In this document: one piece after another, positions 12,937 to 20,110 of the stretch
Position numbering within the stretch: position 1 is the first letter of the stretch
Layout of the letters: each line of letters starts with the position of its first letter
DNA from: JANXSG01 sp038203935
GTDB taxonomy: Bacteria > Armatimonadota > Chthonomonadetes > Chthonomonadales > Chthonomonadaceae
DNA length: 20,110 nt
NCBI GenBank assembly: GCA_038203935.1
Contig: JBBRDM010000095.1
Coordinates: 1-20,110, forward strand
Direction: 5' to 3'
Made by a program: the position numbers and the translations under genes
The notes under the pieces: model-generated
The model's input: the letters and a program-made list of their open reading frames with translations, nothing else
Databases searched by the model: none
What the model was told of the DNA's origin: nothing

Positions 12937-15255
12937 TTGTCACAATCAGTAGAACGCGAACTGGCTGGACGTACTTTGCGCATTGAAACCGGCAAAGTAG
13001 CGAAGCAGTCCGGCGGCGCGGTATGGCTGTATCAAGGCGATACAGTCGTCATGGCGAACGTCACCATGAGCAGCGAAGCTCGCTCAGGTATCGATTTTTT
13101 CCCTCTCACCTGCGATTTTGAAGAACGTAAATATGCAGTCGGCAAGATTCCAGGCGGCTTCGTAAAACGAGGCGGACGGCCTTCAGAAAAAGCAGTGCTC
13201 ACTTCACGTTTGATGGATAGACCTATCCGTCCACTCTTCCCGGACGGCATGCGCAACGATGTTCAGATTATCGTCATGCCGCTATCAGTCGATCTCGACT
13301 GCCTGCCAGATACTCACTCGATTGTAGCGGCTTCTGCAGCGCTAATGGTTTCCAATATTCCCTGGAACGGGCCAATTGGCGCCGTGCGCGTGGGGCGTAT
13401 TAATGGCGAATTCATTATCAACCCAACTTTGGAGCAGACAGCTGAATCCACTCTAGATCTGGTGGTTGCCGGTACGAAAAAAGCAATCATCATGGTGGAA
13501 GCAGGAGCGCAGTTTATCTCCGAAGCCGATATCCTGCTCGCCATGGATACCGCGCACGAAGTGATAAAAGGTCAGTGCGAGATTCAAGAAGAGCTGGCTA
13601 AAATGGTGGGCAAGGAGAAGAAAGAAGTTAAAATCTTCCTACCCAATGCAGATATTTTGAAAGTAATCCAGGATAAGATGGGCGCAGAGATTAAGGTCGC
13701 CATTCAAAACCCGGATAAGGCTGCACGCGAAAGCGCGATTGACGACCTCAAGAAAGAGATCGTGGAGCGTATCACTCCAGACTTCCCGGAGCAGGTTGGC
13801 GAGATAAGTGAAGCTGCCGAAAAAGCAGTTAAGAAAGCCATTCGTGCCTTGATCGTCGAAGACAAGATTCGACCGGACGGCCGTAAACTTGACGAAGTAA
13901 GGCATATTTCGTGCGAAGTTTCGCTGCTTCCTCGTGTGCATGGAACCGGCCTTTTCACTCGCGGACAGACTCAGGTGCTTACCTGTCTGACACTCGGCGC
14001 AATGTCGGAAGCACAGGTAGTCGATAACCTGGAAGTGGATGAGAAGAAGCAGTATATGCACTACTACAACTTCCCGCCATACTCTGTAGGTGAGACTAAG
14101 CCGCTGCGCGGGCCGGGTCGAAGAGAAATCGGACACGGTGCGCTGGCAGAACGCGCTCTCGTACCGGTGCTTCCTCCCATCGATGAGTTCCCCTATGCGA
14201 TGCTGCTTCAGAGTGAAGTTCTGGAGTCGAATGGCTCAACTTCTATGGCCTCCGTCTGCGGCTCTACATTAGCATTGATGGATGCCGGAGTTAAAATCTC
14301 TGCGCCGGTCGCTGGTGTTGCGATGGGGCTGATGACGATTGGTGATCAGTATGCAGTGCTCACGGATATCCAGGGGCTGGAGGATTTCTCCGGTGACATG
14401 GATTTCAAGGTGGCCGGAACCAAGGATGGTATCACTGCCATCCAGATGGACACCAAAATTCAGGGCATCCCACGTGAAGTGATGGTTCAGGCGCTGGAGC
14501 AGGCTCTTCAGGGACGGCTTCACATTCTAGGCAAGATTGCTGAGACGATGATCGAGCCGAGAAGTCACCTGAGCGCGTTTGCTCCATCTATCTTCTCCAT
14601 CGAGATCAATCCGGAACGGATCGGTGAGGTTATCGGGCCGGGCGGCAAGATGATCAAAAAGATTACGGCTGAAACCGGGGCACAGATCGATATTCAGCAG
14701 GACGGTAAGATCTTTATTGCAGCGGTCGATCAGGCTGCGGGTAAACGTGCGGCTGATATTATTATGGGGATGGTGGGTGAGATTGAGATCGGTTCCCTGC
14801 ACACAGGCAAGGTAACACGCCTGATCGGAATGGGCGCGTTTGTTGAGATTTCACCTGGCCGCGAGGGTCTGGTTCACGTGAGCCACCTCAAAAATCCACC
14901 TGTTCGCAGGCCGGAAGAGGCTGTGAGCGTCGGCGATGAGATTCAGGTTCGTGTTATCGAAGTAGACGGGCAGGGCAGAGTAAATCTCTCCGCTATCAAC
15001 CTGGACCAGCCATTCGACCCGAGCATGAACAAGCGCCCGGATGATGGGCGAGGCGGTGGTGGCGGCGGTCGATTTGGTGACCGTGACAGAGATCGTGGCG
15101 GCCGCGGAGGTCCTGGTGGGAATCGCGGCGGCGGACGTCCTCCGTTTAACGACCGTGACCGAGGTCCGAGAACGGACGCGGCACCTTCCGAAGCCACACC
15201 TGAGCCTGATGAGGACGATGTCGCTCCGAAAGCGCGTTTCCGACCACAGCGATAA
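12937..15255 (+). CDS. pnp: polyribonucleotide nucleotidyltransferase (PNPase) with Gly/Arg-rich tail
   Basis: A 772-residue phosphorolytic 3'-5' exoribonuclease, trimeric and part of RNA decay and quality control. The order is RNase PH domain 1 (about 5-140, GRTLRIETGKVAKQSGGAV), the helical linker domain (about 230-310), RNase PH domain 2 with GPGRREIGHGALAERAL (about 391) and the catalytic Asp pair of EDFSGDMDF (483 and 489). A KH domain (IGPGGKMIKKI, about 565) and an S1 domain (HTGKVTRLIGMGAFVEI, about 620-690) follow. The start is TTG 12937 with AGGAG six bases upstream, rather than GTG 12895. After S1 is a tail (about 700-772) with RGGGGGGRFGDRDRDRGG-type sequence and then an acidic end. 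Such low-complexity RGG-like tails are not part of the enteric enzyme and may add RNA or protein contacts. The gene follows rpsO but is separated by a terminator, so it likely has its own promoter. A strong terminator ends it. Confidence 0.98.
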   Translation: MSQSVERELAGRTLRIETGKVAKQSGGAVWLYQGDTVVMANVTMSSEARSGIDFFPLTCDFEERKYAVGKIPGGFVKRGGRPSEKAVLTSRLMDRPIRPLFPDGMRNDVQIIVMPLSVDLDCLPDTHSIVAASAALMVSNIPWNGPIGAVRVGRINGEFIINPTLEQTAESTLDLVVAGTKKAIIMVEAGAQFISEADILLAMDTAHEVIKGQCEIQEELAKMVGKEKKEVKIFLPNADILKVIQDKMGAEIKVAIQNPDKAARESAIDDLKKEIVERITPDFPEQVGEISEAAEKAVKKAIRALIVEDKIRPDGRKLDEVRHISCEVSLLPRVHGTGLFTRGQTQVLTCLTLGAMSEAQVVDNLEVDEKKQYMHYYNFPPYSVGETKPLRGPGRREIGHGALAERALVPVLPPIDEFPYAMLLQSEVLESNGSTSMASVCGSTLALMDAGVKISAPVAGVAMGLMTIGDQYAVLTDIQGLEDFSGDMDFKVAGTKDGITAIQMDTKIQGIPREVMVQALEQALQGRLHILGKIAETMIEPRSHLSAFAPSIFSIEINPERIGEVIGPGGKMIKKITAETGAQIDIQQDGKIFIAAVDQAAGKRAADIIMGMVGEIEIGSLHTGKVTRLIGMGAFVEISPGREGLVHVSHLKNPPVRRPEEAVSVGDEIQVRVIEVDGQGRVNLSAINLDQPFDPSMNKRPDDGRGGGGGGRFGDRDRDRGGRGGPGGNRGGGRPPFNDRDRGPRTDAAPSEATPEPDEDDVAPKARFRPQR

Positions 15256-15276
15256 TTACGTAATCGGCATAATCTG

Positions 15277-15315
15277 AAATACCCCCTATCGATTTCGAAA
15301 GGGGGTATTTTATAT
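15277..15315 (+). terminator. intrinsic terminator of pnp
   Basis: AAATACCCCCT (15277-15287) pairs perfectly with AGGGGGTATTT (15300-15310) around a 12-base loop. A TTTTATATT run overlaps the end of the stem. Confidence 0.92.
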
Positions 15316-15339
15316 TCATTCCAGCAGATTGCAGAAATT

Positions 15340-15350
15340 TATAATATAAT
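15340..15350 (+). promoter_or_regulatory. -10 element of an apparently leaderless gene
   Basis: Two overlapping TATAAT hexamers (15340-15345 and 15345-15350) end six bases before ATG 15357. The expected transcription start therefore falls on or next to the A of the start codon. No Shine-Dalgarno sequence is present, and no clear -35 is seen. Confidence 0.55.
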
Positions 15351-15356
15351 CATTAT

Positions 15357-16247
15357 ATGGATGCCAACCAATCACAATCAGTACTGCTGGATTATGAAGT
15401 TAGATTATTGGTAAGTCAGACTAAGAGTCTGTTGCCTTCACGACGGAAAGAGGCCCAGCAAAAGCTCTTATCAAGATCCCCAGAGTACTTGGAGCCGCTA
15501 CTTCGACTTTTCAATGAGAAAAGTAAAAATTATATCAATCATCATAATACGTGGAGTTATTCGATTGAAATCATACTCTGGCCGTTTATTTTATGGCTCA
15601 CAGTTACACTGGGAATTTCCATTAAACACACTCCTTTAATTGTGTTTTTGCCTGAGTTAATTTTAACACAACTAATTCTTTCAAAATATTCCAGCCGATT
15701 CACGCGACAAGCCAAATATCCATACGTGATTGCAGCCGCACTTTCAAAATATGATGACAAACGAATAATTGGTCCAATAGCAGAAGTGTTTATGGTTGAT
15801 AAATACAGGCTGAATCGTACAGGTGCCATTAAAAACGAAGACTACATACAAGTTCTAATCAAACTACTGCAGGAGATTAAGTCCGAATCGGATTTGGATT
15901 TGACCGTTAATCAAATAGAATGCCTGAATCTAGCTCTAGGTGATGGATCGAATAATCTAACGATAGCCATACTACATGCATTGCCTTTCATAGGAAACGA
16001 GAGATCTCTCACAGTTGTTAAACAGTTATCAAGACGGATCATACGCACTAGAAATCAAGACATTTTAAGCGCGGTTAATGCATGTGTTCCACTGCTTGAA
16101 GCTAGAGTCGCTAGATTGAATGTACCTGCCACCCTCCTGAGGCCTAGCTCCCTATTAACGGAGAACAGTGAATCCCTGCTCCGGCCAACAACTTCTTCCC
16201 CGGATAATGCTCCCGAAGAACTATTGAGGGCTTCGGCTGCAGAGTAG
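15357..16247 (+). CDS. unrecognised membrane protein with helical cytoplasmic domain and LLRP tail
   Basis: I do not recognise this 296-residue protein with certainty. Residues 1-60 are helical and charged (RRKEAQQKLLSRSPEYLEPLLRLFNE). Two hydrophobic helices follow (about 70-86 and 90-108), joined by a short loop. After them is an all-helical domain whose sequence pattern (YPYVIAALSKY-like units, DDKRIIGPIAEVF, LTIAILHALPFIGNERSLTVVKQLSRR) looks like HEAT/Armadillo repeats. The last 40 residues are disordered and repeat LLRP, LLRP and LLRA at about 260, 274 and 289. The start at ATG 15357 has no Shine-Dalgarno sequence, but TATAAT sits where a leaderless message would need it. It is flanked by the pnp terminator and by the DUF6785-type gene. 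Function is unknown; a scaffold at the inner membrane that binds a partner through the tail is a guess. Confidence 0.7.
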   Translation: MDANQSQSVLLDYEVRLLVSQTKSLLPSRRKEAQQKLLSRSPEYLEPLLRLFNEKSKNYINHHNTWSYSIEIILWPFILWLTVTLGISIKHTPLIVFLPELILTQLILSKYSSRFTRQAKYPYVIAAALSKYDDKRIIGPIAEVFMVDKYRLNRTGAIKNEDYIQVLIKLLQEIKSESDLDLTVNQIECLNLALGDGSNNLTIAILHALPFIGNERSLTVVKQLSRRIIRTRNQDILSAVNACVPLLEARVARLNVPATLLRPSSLLTENSESLLRPTTSSPDNAPEELLRASAAE

Positions 16248-16404
16248 TATCTACTTTTCTTACTCCTCAAAATCATCTCCACGCAGCGTCCACAACTATT
16301 TGTATTGCAAAAGAGGAAATGGCTCGATTGCGTTGAAATAGTCTCTAGCTCGCCAACTCAACGAATATTCTCAAAGCGGTACTTTTCGGGTTATAACTAC
16401 TCTG

Positions 16405-16410
16405 AAAGGA
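16405..16410 (+). promoter_or_regulatory. ribosome binding site favouring GTG 16419
   Basis: AAAGGA sits eight bases before GTG 16419. The ATG at 16410 overlaps the site itself and so is badly placed. Confidence 0.6.
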
Positions 16411-16418
16411 TGATAGAC

Positions 16419-18476
16419 GTGTCTGTTGCACCGAAGCGAGATACAATCTCCAACCCATCTCCTAAGCTTTTCGATAATCCTGACGATAACCTACAGACCG
16501 AAGTTATTCTCACCCCCCAGCGAAGTGTGACCTTCCGTATTATGGTTTTGAGTACGATTCTCATATTCATAAACTGTTACTGGATAATAGAAGTCGAAGG
16601 AATCTGGCATACCAATCATGCGACCGCCATGTCGCTTTTCTGGAATACCATATTTTTCCTGCTCCTGCTGGTGCTCTTTAATATCTTCGTTCTAAAACGG
16701 CATTTCCCATCGAAGGTTTTCTCTCAAGGCGAACTTATAACCTGTTATGTAATGATGACTATCGCGTCTGCCCTTGCCGGTCACGATAGTCTTCAGCTCG
16801 GGATACCCGCCGTGGAAGGCTTTCCGGTATGGTTTCAAAGCCAGCAGGAGACACTCCACTGGGATAAATTCAACAACTTCTACCCCGACTGGGCCATGGT
16901 AAAAGATCCTAACATACTGCGCCCTCTCTATGAAGGACTCGGTTCCAGCATTCTTTACACCAAGCCGGTGCTGATGGCGTGGGCTGCTCCCGTATTCGTG
17001 TGGTGCTGTTTCATCCTGGCGCTTGGCAGTGTGATGATCTGTATGAATGTCATACTGCGCAAACAGTGGATGGAAAACGAGAAACTTTCGTATCCCATTG
17101 TGCAGCTTCCTATGGCCATGACGGCAGAGGGAGGAACCCTCAGTTTCTTCCAAACTCGGCCATTTTTAATCGGTTTGGCGCTGGGAGCGAGTCTGGATAT
17201 CTGGAATGGGCTGGCCACACTCTACCCCAGCATCCCTTTAATTCCTGTTCGGCACGACTACGCGAGCCACGATTTGGGGCAGTATTTTACGGCTTACCCC
17301 TGGAGTGCGATAGGTGATCTGCCGCTGCCGCTCTATCCCTTTATAATCGCACTGGGATATTTTCTGCCTCTGGATCTTTCGTTTTCGCTCTGGTTTTTCT
17401 ATCTTTTCAAAAAAGGCTTGTTGGTTCTCACTGCTGTAATTGGCGTCGAACCCGGGCAGTCCAGTTCTTTTCCCTATCTGAATCAGCAGTCGTTCGGCGC
17501 GTGGTTTGCAGTAATCGGTATGGCGCTCTGGACTGCGAGGGGGCATTTCAAGCTGGTCTGGCAGAAAGTTATCGATCCTCGTTCCAAAGTGCTGGACGAT
17601 TCTCAAGAACCCATGACCTATCGAGCCGCAGTAATTGGAATAGTTTTGGGCATGACGTTTCTTACGCTGTTCTGCCTGCGTGCGGGCATGAGTTTCACTG
17701 TAATACTTGTATATTTTGGGTTTTTCTTTCTAATTTCGATTGGGTTGACTCGAATACGCGCAGAACTGGGTCCACCAGCGCATGAGATGGCAGGCAATAT
17801 GAACGGACCGTTCCTCCTGACTCTTTTTGCAGGAACTCAGGCAATCGGCATGCCTAATCTGACTATGATGAGCATGTTCTGGTGGTTCTCCGGCAGAGGC
17901 TATCGCACCAACGCGATGCCGTGCCAGCTCGAAGCCATGAAGATGGGGCAGCAAAGCCGATCCAATATGAGGGGCATGGGTTTTGCCATGATGTTCGCCA
18001 TGTTCGTAGGGGGACTCGCGAGTTTTTGGGCGGCGCTTCATCTCCAATATGGAGCGGGAATAAATATGATGACGGCGCACAACTGGGGCCAGTTTCAGCA
18101 GCTCAAGGAGTGGTCGGATAATCCGGTACAGCCGAATTTCTGGGGACAGATATGGGTAGGGGTTGGCGCTATCGCTGCTCTCGGCATGATGTGGATGCGC
18201 ACTCGATTTCTCTGGTGGCCATTTCACCCGGCTGGGTATGCCATCGCTTTAAATTTCGGTGCAGAGTACTACTGGTCGTGTCTGGTAATCAGCACAATAT
18301 TAAAAATGTGCATTCTCAGATATGGCGGCTACAAGCTGAACAGACAGGTGATGCCATTTATGTTCGGTGTCATTCTCGGCGAGTACGGGGTAGGTGCATT
18401 CTGGAGTCTGCTCTCGCTTTTCTTAAATCACGGGCGAATGATCAATATAAAAACCTATGACTTTTGCCCGGGTTAA
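16419..18476 (+). CDS. DUF6785/DUF6784-type multipass membrane protein
   Basis: A 685-residue integral membrane protein with roughly twelve to fourteen hydrophobic helices and a polar N-terminal tail of about 38 residues. Its first helix (about 39-61) is followed by TNHATAMSLFWNTIFFLLLLVL. Then come SQGELITCYVMMTIASALAGHDSLQ (GHD at 121-123) and a loop with W, F and P residues. Later landmarks are LRKQWMENEKLSYPIVQLPMAM, RAELGPPAHEM and NAMPCQLEAMKMG. This matches my memory of the uncharacterised DUF6785/DUF6784 family, widespread in Armatimonadota and Planctomycetota and resembling oligopeptide transporters (OPT); a transport role is inferred, not shown. GTG 16419 is chosen for its spacing from AAAGGA; ATG 16410 would add three residues, and a TTG at 16305 would add an unlikely polar extension. 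It seems monocistronic, with a 171-base gap before it and a gene-free stretch after it. Confidence 0.85.
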   Translation: MSVAPKRDTISNPSPKLFDNPDDNLQTEVILTPQRSVTFRIMVLSTILIFINCYWIIEVEGIWHTNHATAMSLFWNTIFFLLLLVLFNIFVLKRHFPSKVFSQGELITCYVMMTIASALAGHDSLQLGIPAVEGFPVWFQSQQETLHWDKFNNFYPDWAMVKDPNILRPLYEGLGSSILYTKPVLMAWAAPVFVWCCFILALGSVMICMNVILRKQWMENEKLSYPIVQLPMAMTAEGGTLSFFQTRPFLIGLALGASLDIWNGLATLYPSIPLIPVRHDYASHDLGQYFTAYPWSAIGDLPLPLYPFIIALGYFLPLDLSFSLWFFYLFKKGLLVLTAVIGVEPGQSSSFPYLNQQSFGAWFAVIGMALWTARGHFKLVWQKVIDPRSKVLDDSQEPMTYRAAVIGIVLGMTFLTLFCLRAGMSFTVILVYFGFFFLISIGLTRIRAELGPPAHEMAGNMNGPFLLTLFAGTQAIGMPNLTMMSMFWWFSGRGYRTNAMPCQLEAMKMGQQSRSNMRGMGFAMMFAMFVGGLASFWAALHLQYGAGINMMTAHNWGQFQQLKEWSDNPVQPNFWGQIWVGVGAIAALGMMWMRTRFLWWPFHPAGYAIALNFGAEYYWSCLVISTILKMCILRYGGYKLNRQVMPFMFGVILGEYGVGAFWSLLSLFLNHGRMINIKTYDFCPG

Positions 18477-18655
18477 TTTTGCATGTACTTGGATGAGGTT
18501 ATAAATCGATGAACATTAATTCTAATGTTACTCAGGCGAGCTAATCAAGATATTAAATAGTTGATAATTCCTACCCACTGCACCGCCTCCTTCCCTGCAT
18601 ATGCAAACGCTAAAGCAGCTTTGTAATAGGGAGTGGATAGTCAAGAGCAGGAATT

Positions 18656-18706
18656 CGCCCCTCTCTTAGCGAGGAACGAGCGGGCAGGAGAGAGGTTGGG
18701 GTGAGG
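18656..18706 (+). repeat. interspersed hairpin repeat, diverged copy
   Basis: CCTCTCT (18660-18666) pairs with AGAGAGG (18689-18695) around a 22-base loop containing GCGAGGAACGAGCGGG. A TTGGGGTGAGG tail follows. The architecture matches the copies at 1104-1354. Confidence 0.7.
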
Positions 18707-18744
18707 TTAAAACTCCTGTCATCGGCCGAGTAATAGAATTTAAT

Positions 18745-18790
18745 TTCCCCCTTCTCCTGTTTTTGGGAGAAGGGGGGCAGGTGGATGAGG
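18745..18790 (+). repeat. interspersed hairpin repeat, short-loop copy
   Basis: CCCCCTTCTCC (18747-18757) pairs perfectly with GGAGAAGGGGG (18766-18776) around an eight-base loop TGTTTTTG. A GCAGGTGGATGAGGG tail follows. The stem and tail match the copies at 1165 and 1301, but the CCGAGGTAC core is lost. Confidence 0.75.
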
Positions 18791-18985
18791 GCAATTGTAG
18801 TCGGGGTGAGGTGCATTTGCCCTTTTCTAGAAACAAAGGTATCCGCAGGTAGATGCTCCCTCGTCTGCTGATTAATAGAGAGGCCGGATCAGGCTAAATG
18901 CTGCATTTAAGCTCTTGTGATTCATCTTTAGAATTGGATACCCGTAAAACGTATCAGCCAATGCGCGATATCATGGCTTCTCAGC

Positions 18986-19028
18986 AAAAAATCACCCCCT
19001 TTCCCGAAACTTCTGGAAAGGGGGCGAT
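18986..19028 (-). terminator. intrinsic terminator of the beta-helix protein gene
   Basis: On the minus strand ATCGCCCCCTTTCC pairs with GGAAAGGGGGTGAT (13 of 14 positions matched, ten-base loop) and runs straight into TTTTT (18990-18986). It starts 32 bases after the stop codon at 19061. Confidence 0.92.
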
Positions 19029-19060
19029 TGGTAACTACTAAGTTAAGAATGCGTATCTAT

Positions 19061-20110
19061 CTAGTTCTCTTCGAATGCGCCCATATCTACTGTTCCGTTC
19101 AGAATTCTTGGGTGAGCATCTTTATCCAACGGGGTGATGTAAGGTGCAAGGTTGGTGCCTTTGTTGATCACCGGTGATGTCAGGCTGATTCTGAGCGATG
19201 CGTCTTTGAATTTCGGATCTACATTCAGATTGCCAACTCCGATCCATCCGTATTGAATGTCGCTGTAGGTGAATGTCGCCAGTGCATTGTTCAGGATTTC
19301 GGTTCCTGTATCACCCCACAGTATGCAGTTAGTGAACTTGGATACGTCTACAGGCTGATTATAAAGTCCGCCGCAAGAGACAGCTGCGCCATTATAAGCG
19401 ATGTTTGCATGGAAGCTGCAGTTCGTAGCGTAAATGGTTGAGAATGTATGCAGACCGCCTCCGTTGTAGTACATTGCATGGTTTTTGATGAAGGTGTCGT
19501 TTGTCAGAATAGCTTTGCTGTAGAGATTGTATACACCGCCGCCAAAGTAATCTGCATAGTTGCTGGTGAAGGAGCAGCTGTCAACATCCGGAGTGCCATC
19601 GTACAGCATCATCCCGCCGCCTGATGCATTATGACTGGAGTTATTAACTGCATTGTTGGTGGTAAAGGTGCAGTGCGAGACCAGTGGCGAGCCGCCGTTT
19701 GAGTACAATCCACCGCCGTTCGATGCCGCGTTATTGCTGGTCACAACGTCTTTATAGTAGTATCCCTCAGAATAGTAGTTATGAATAGCTCCCCCGTTGG
19801 CGCTCGCTTGATTCAAGGTGAATGTGCTTGATATGACTTCCGGAGAAGCGTTTTCAGCGCTAAATCCTCCACCGAATACTCCCGAGTTGCTGGTAAATAC
19901 ACACTTGGTAAGCACTACCGAGCTGCCGCCAGCAACATCCATCCCGCCTCCATTATGGTTGGAGATATTACTGGTAAAGGTGCAGCTTGTGAATGATGCT
20001 GAGCTGCTGTTTGTCCAGCAGCCGCCGCCATCTGCGCCTGCCTCGTTATCGATGAAGTGGCTGCTTGTAACCACAGCGCCATCGGACTGAAGCAGCAGTC
20101 CGCCGCCGTT
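19061..20110 (-). CDS. right-handed beta-helix surface protein with choice-of-anchor-Q-like end (5' end missing)
   Basis: The frame stays open to the window edge, so the start and any signal peptide lie outside; a GTG at 20074 is internal to the repeats. About 350 residues are visible. Most consist of imperfect repeats of roughly 20-30 residues with the pattern S-x-C-x-F-T-x-N-x-A-x-x-x-GGG, seen as SCTFTSNISNHNGGGMD, KCVFTSNSGVFGGGFS, HCTFTTNNAVN and SCSFTSNYADYFGGGVY. This is the Pmp-like/parallel beta-helix pattern of secreted or outer-surface proteins. The last 60 residues (NLNVDPKFKDASLRISLTS, then SPVINKGTN and NGTVDMGAFE) match what I know as the choice-of-anchor Q sequence at the C-terminus of such proteins. 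Role: extracellular, adhesion or carbohydrate binding or lysis, not decidable. A strong terminator follows on its strand. Confidence 0.88.
   Translation of the reverse strand, partial: NGGGLLLQSDGAVVTSSHFIDNEAGADGGGCWTNSSSASFTSCTFTSNISNHNGGGMDVAGGSSVVLTKCVFTSNSGVFGGGFSAENASPEVISSTFTLNQASANGGAIHNYYSEGYYYKDVVTSNNAASNGGGLYSNGGSPLVSHCTFTTNNAVNNSSHNASGGGMMLYDGTPDVDSCSFTSNYADYFGGGVYNLYSKAILTNDTFIKNHAMYYNGGGLHTFSTIYATNCSFHANIAYNGAAVSCGGLYNQPVDVSKFTNCILWGDTGTEILNNALATFTYSDIQYGWIGVGNLNVDPKFKDASLRISLTSPVINKGTNLAPYITPLDKDAHPRILNGTVDMGAFEEN

Larger units (their letters stand above)
18477..18985. other. gene-free stretch with hairpin repeats after the DUF6785-type gene
   Basis: No credible gene is present. 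A perfect 7-bp hairpin, AACATTA with TAATGTT around ATTC, lies at 18512-18529 but has no T-run, so it is not a clear terminator. Two copies of the interspersed repeat follow (18656-18706 and 18745-18790). After them comes the GGGGTGAGGTGCATTTGCCC linker at 18803-18822 leading into a decayed third copy. Confidence 0.6.

Noticed and set aside
13639..14136. A 165-codon open frame antisense to pnp
   Set aside because: It is a shadow of the conserved PNPase frame, with no ribosome binding site or domain-like sequence. The same holds for 17730-18227 antisense to the DUF6785-type gene.
16305..16418. A TTG start 38 codons upstream for the DUF6785-type protein
   Set aside because: No Shine-Dalgarno sequence precedes it and the added residues are polar and family-atypical; AAAGGA points to GTG 16419.

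Overview
The window looks like a piece of a bacterial chromosome of roughly even base composition, built around cell-surface polysaccharide synthesis plus a housekeeping pair (rpsO, pnp). I infer, without being able to search, a member of the Armatimonadota or a neighbouring phylum. The reasons are the large DUF6785/DUF6784-type membrane protein, the HEAT-like protein with an LLRP tail, a beta-helix protein ending in a choice-of-anchor-Q-like sequence, and abundant pyrimidine/purine hairpin repeats between genes.

Layout. 1-891 holds the end of a nucleotide-sugar epimerase that resembles dTDP-L-rhamnose 4-epimerases. 892-1433 has no gene but carries five or six copies of an interspersed palindromic repeat; the last copy supplies the ribosome binding site of the next gene. 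1434-8312 is a tightly packed plus-strand operon: a GT2 rhamnosyltransferase-like enzyme, a GT4 enzyme, a Wzy/O-antigen-ligase-like polymerase, a second GT2, an MBOAT O-acyltransferase and an SGNH/AlgX-DltD-like partner. Together they would assemble, polymerise and O-acylate a surface polysaccharide. Facing it on the minus strand are a PglC/WcaJ-type priming sugar-phosphate transferase (8350-9114) with its own promoter, and a coupled pair (9315-11836): a GT-C-type membrane protein and a DPM1-like GT2 that probably makes its lipid-linked sugar donor. No flippase, Wzz or export porin is present, so the locus is incomplete here.

12223-15315 is the conserved rpsO-pnp arrangement. It has a strong extended -10 promoter, a terminator whose loop contains the rpsO stop codon, a TTG-started pnp whose PNPase ends in a Gly/Arg-rich tail, and a strong terminator after pnp. 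15357-16247 is an apparently leaderless gene for an unrecognised two-helix membrane protein. 16419-18476 is the DUF6785-type multipass membrane protein. 18477-18990 is gene-free and carries two more copies of the hairpin repeat. The window ends inside a minus-strand beta-helix surface protein (19061 to beyond 20110) with its own terminator.

The items most worth a second look are the hairpin repeat (recruited as a ribosome binding site, and with G-quadruplex-capable copies), the rpsO terminator that overlaps its stop codon, the LLRP-tailed leaderless membrane protein, and a short inverted repeat bracketing the GT2/GT-C pair. I saw no CRISPR array, transposase, phage gene, tRNA or rRNA.
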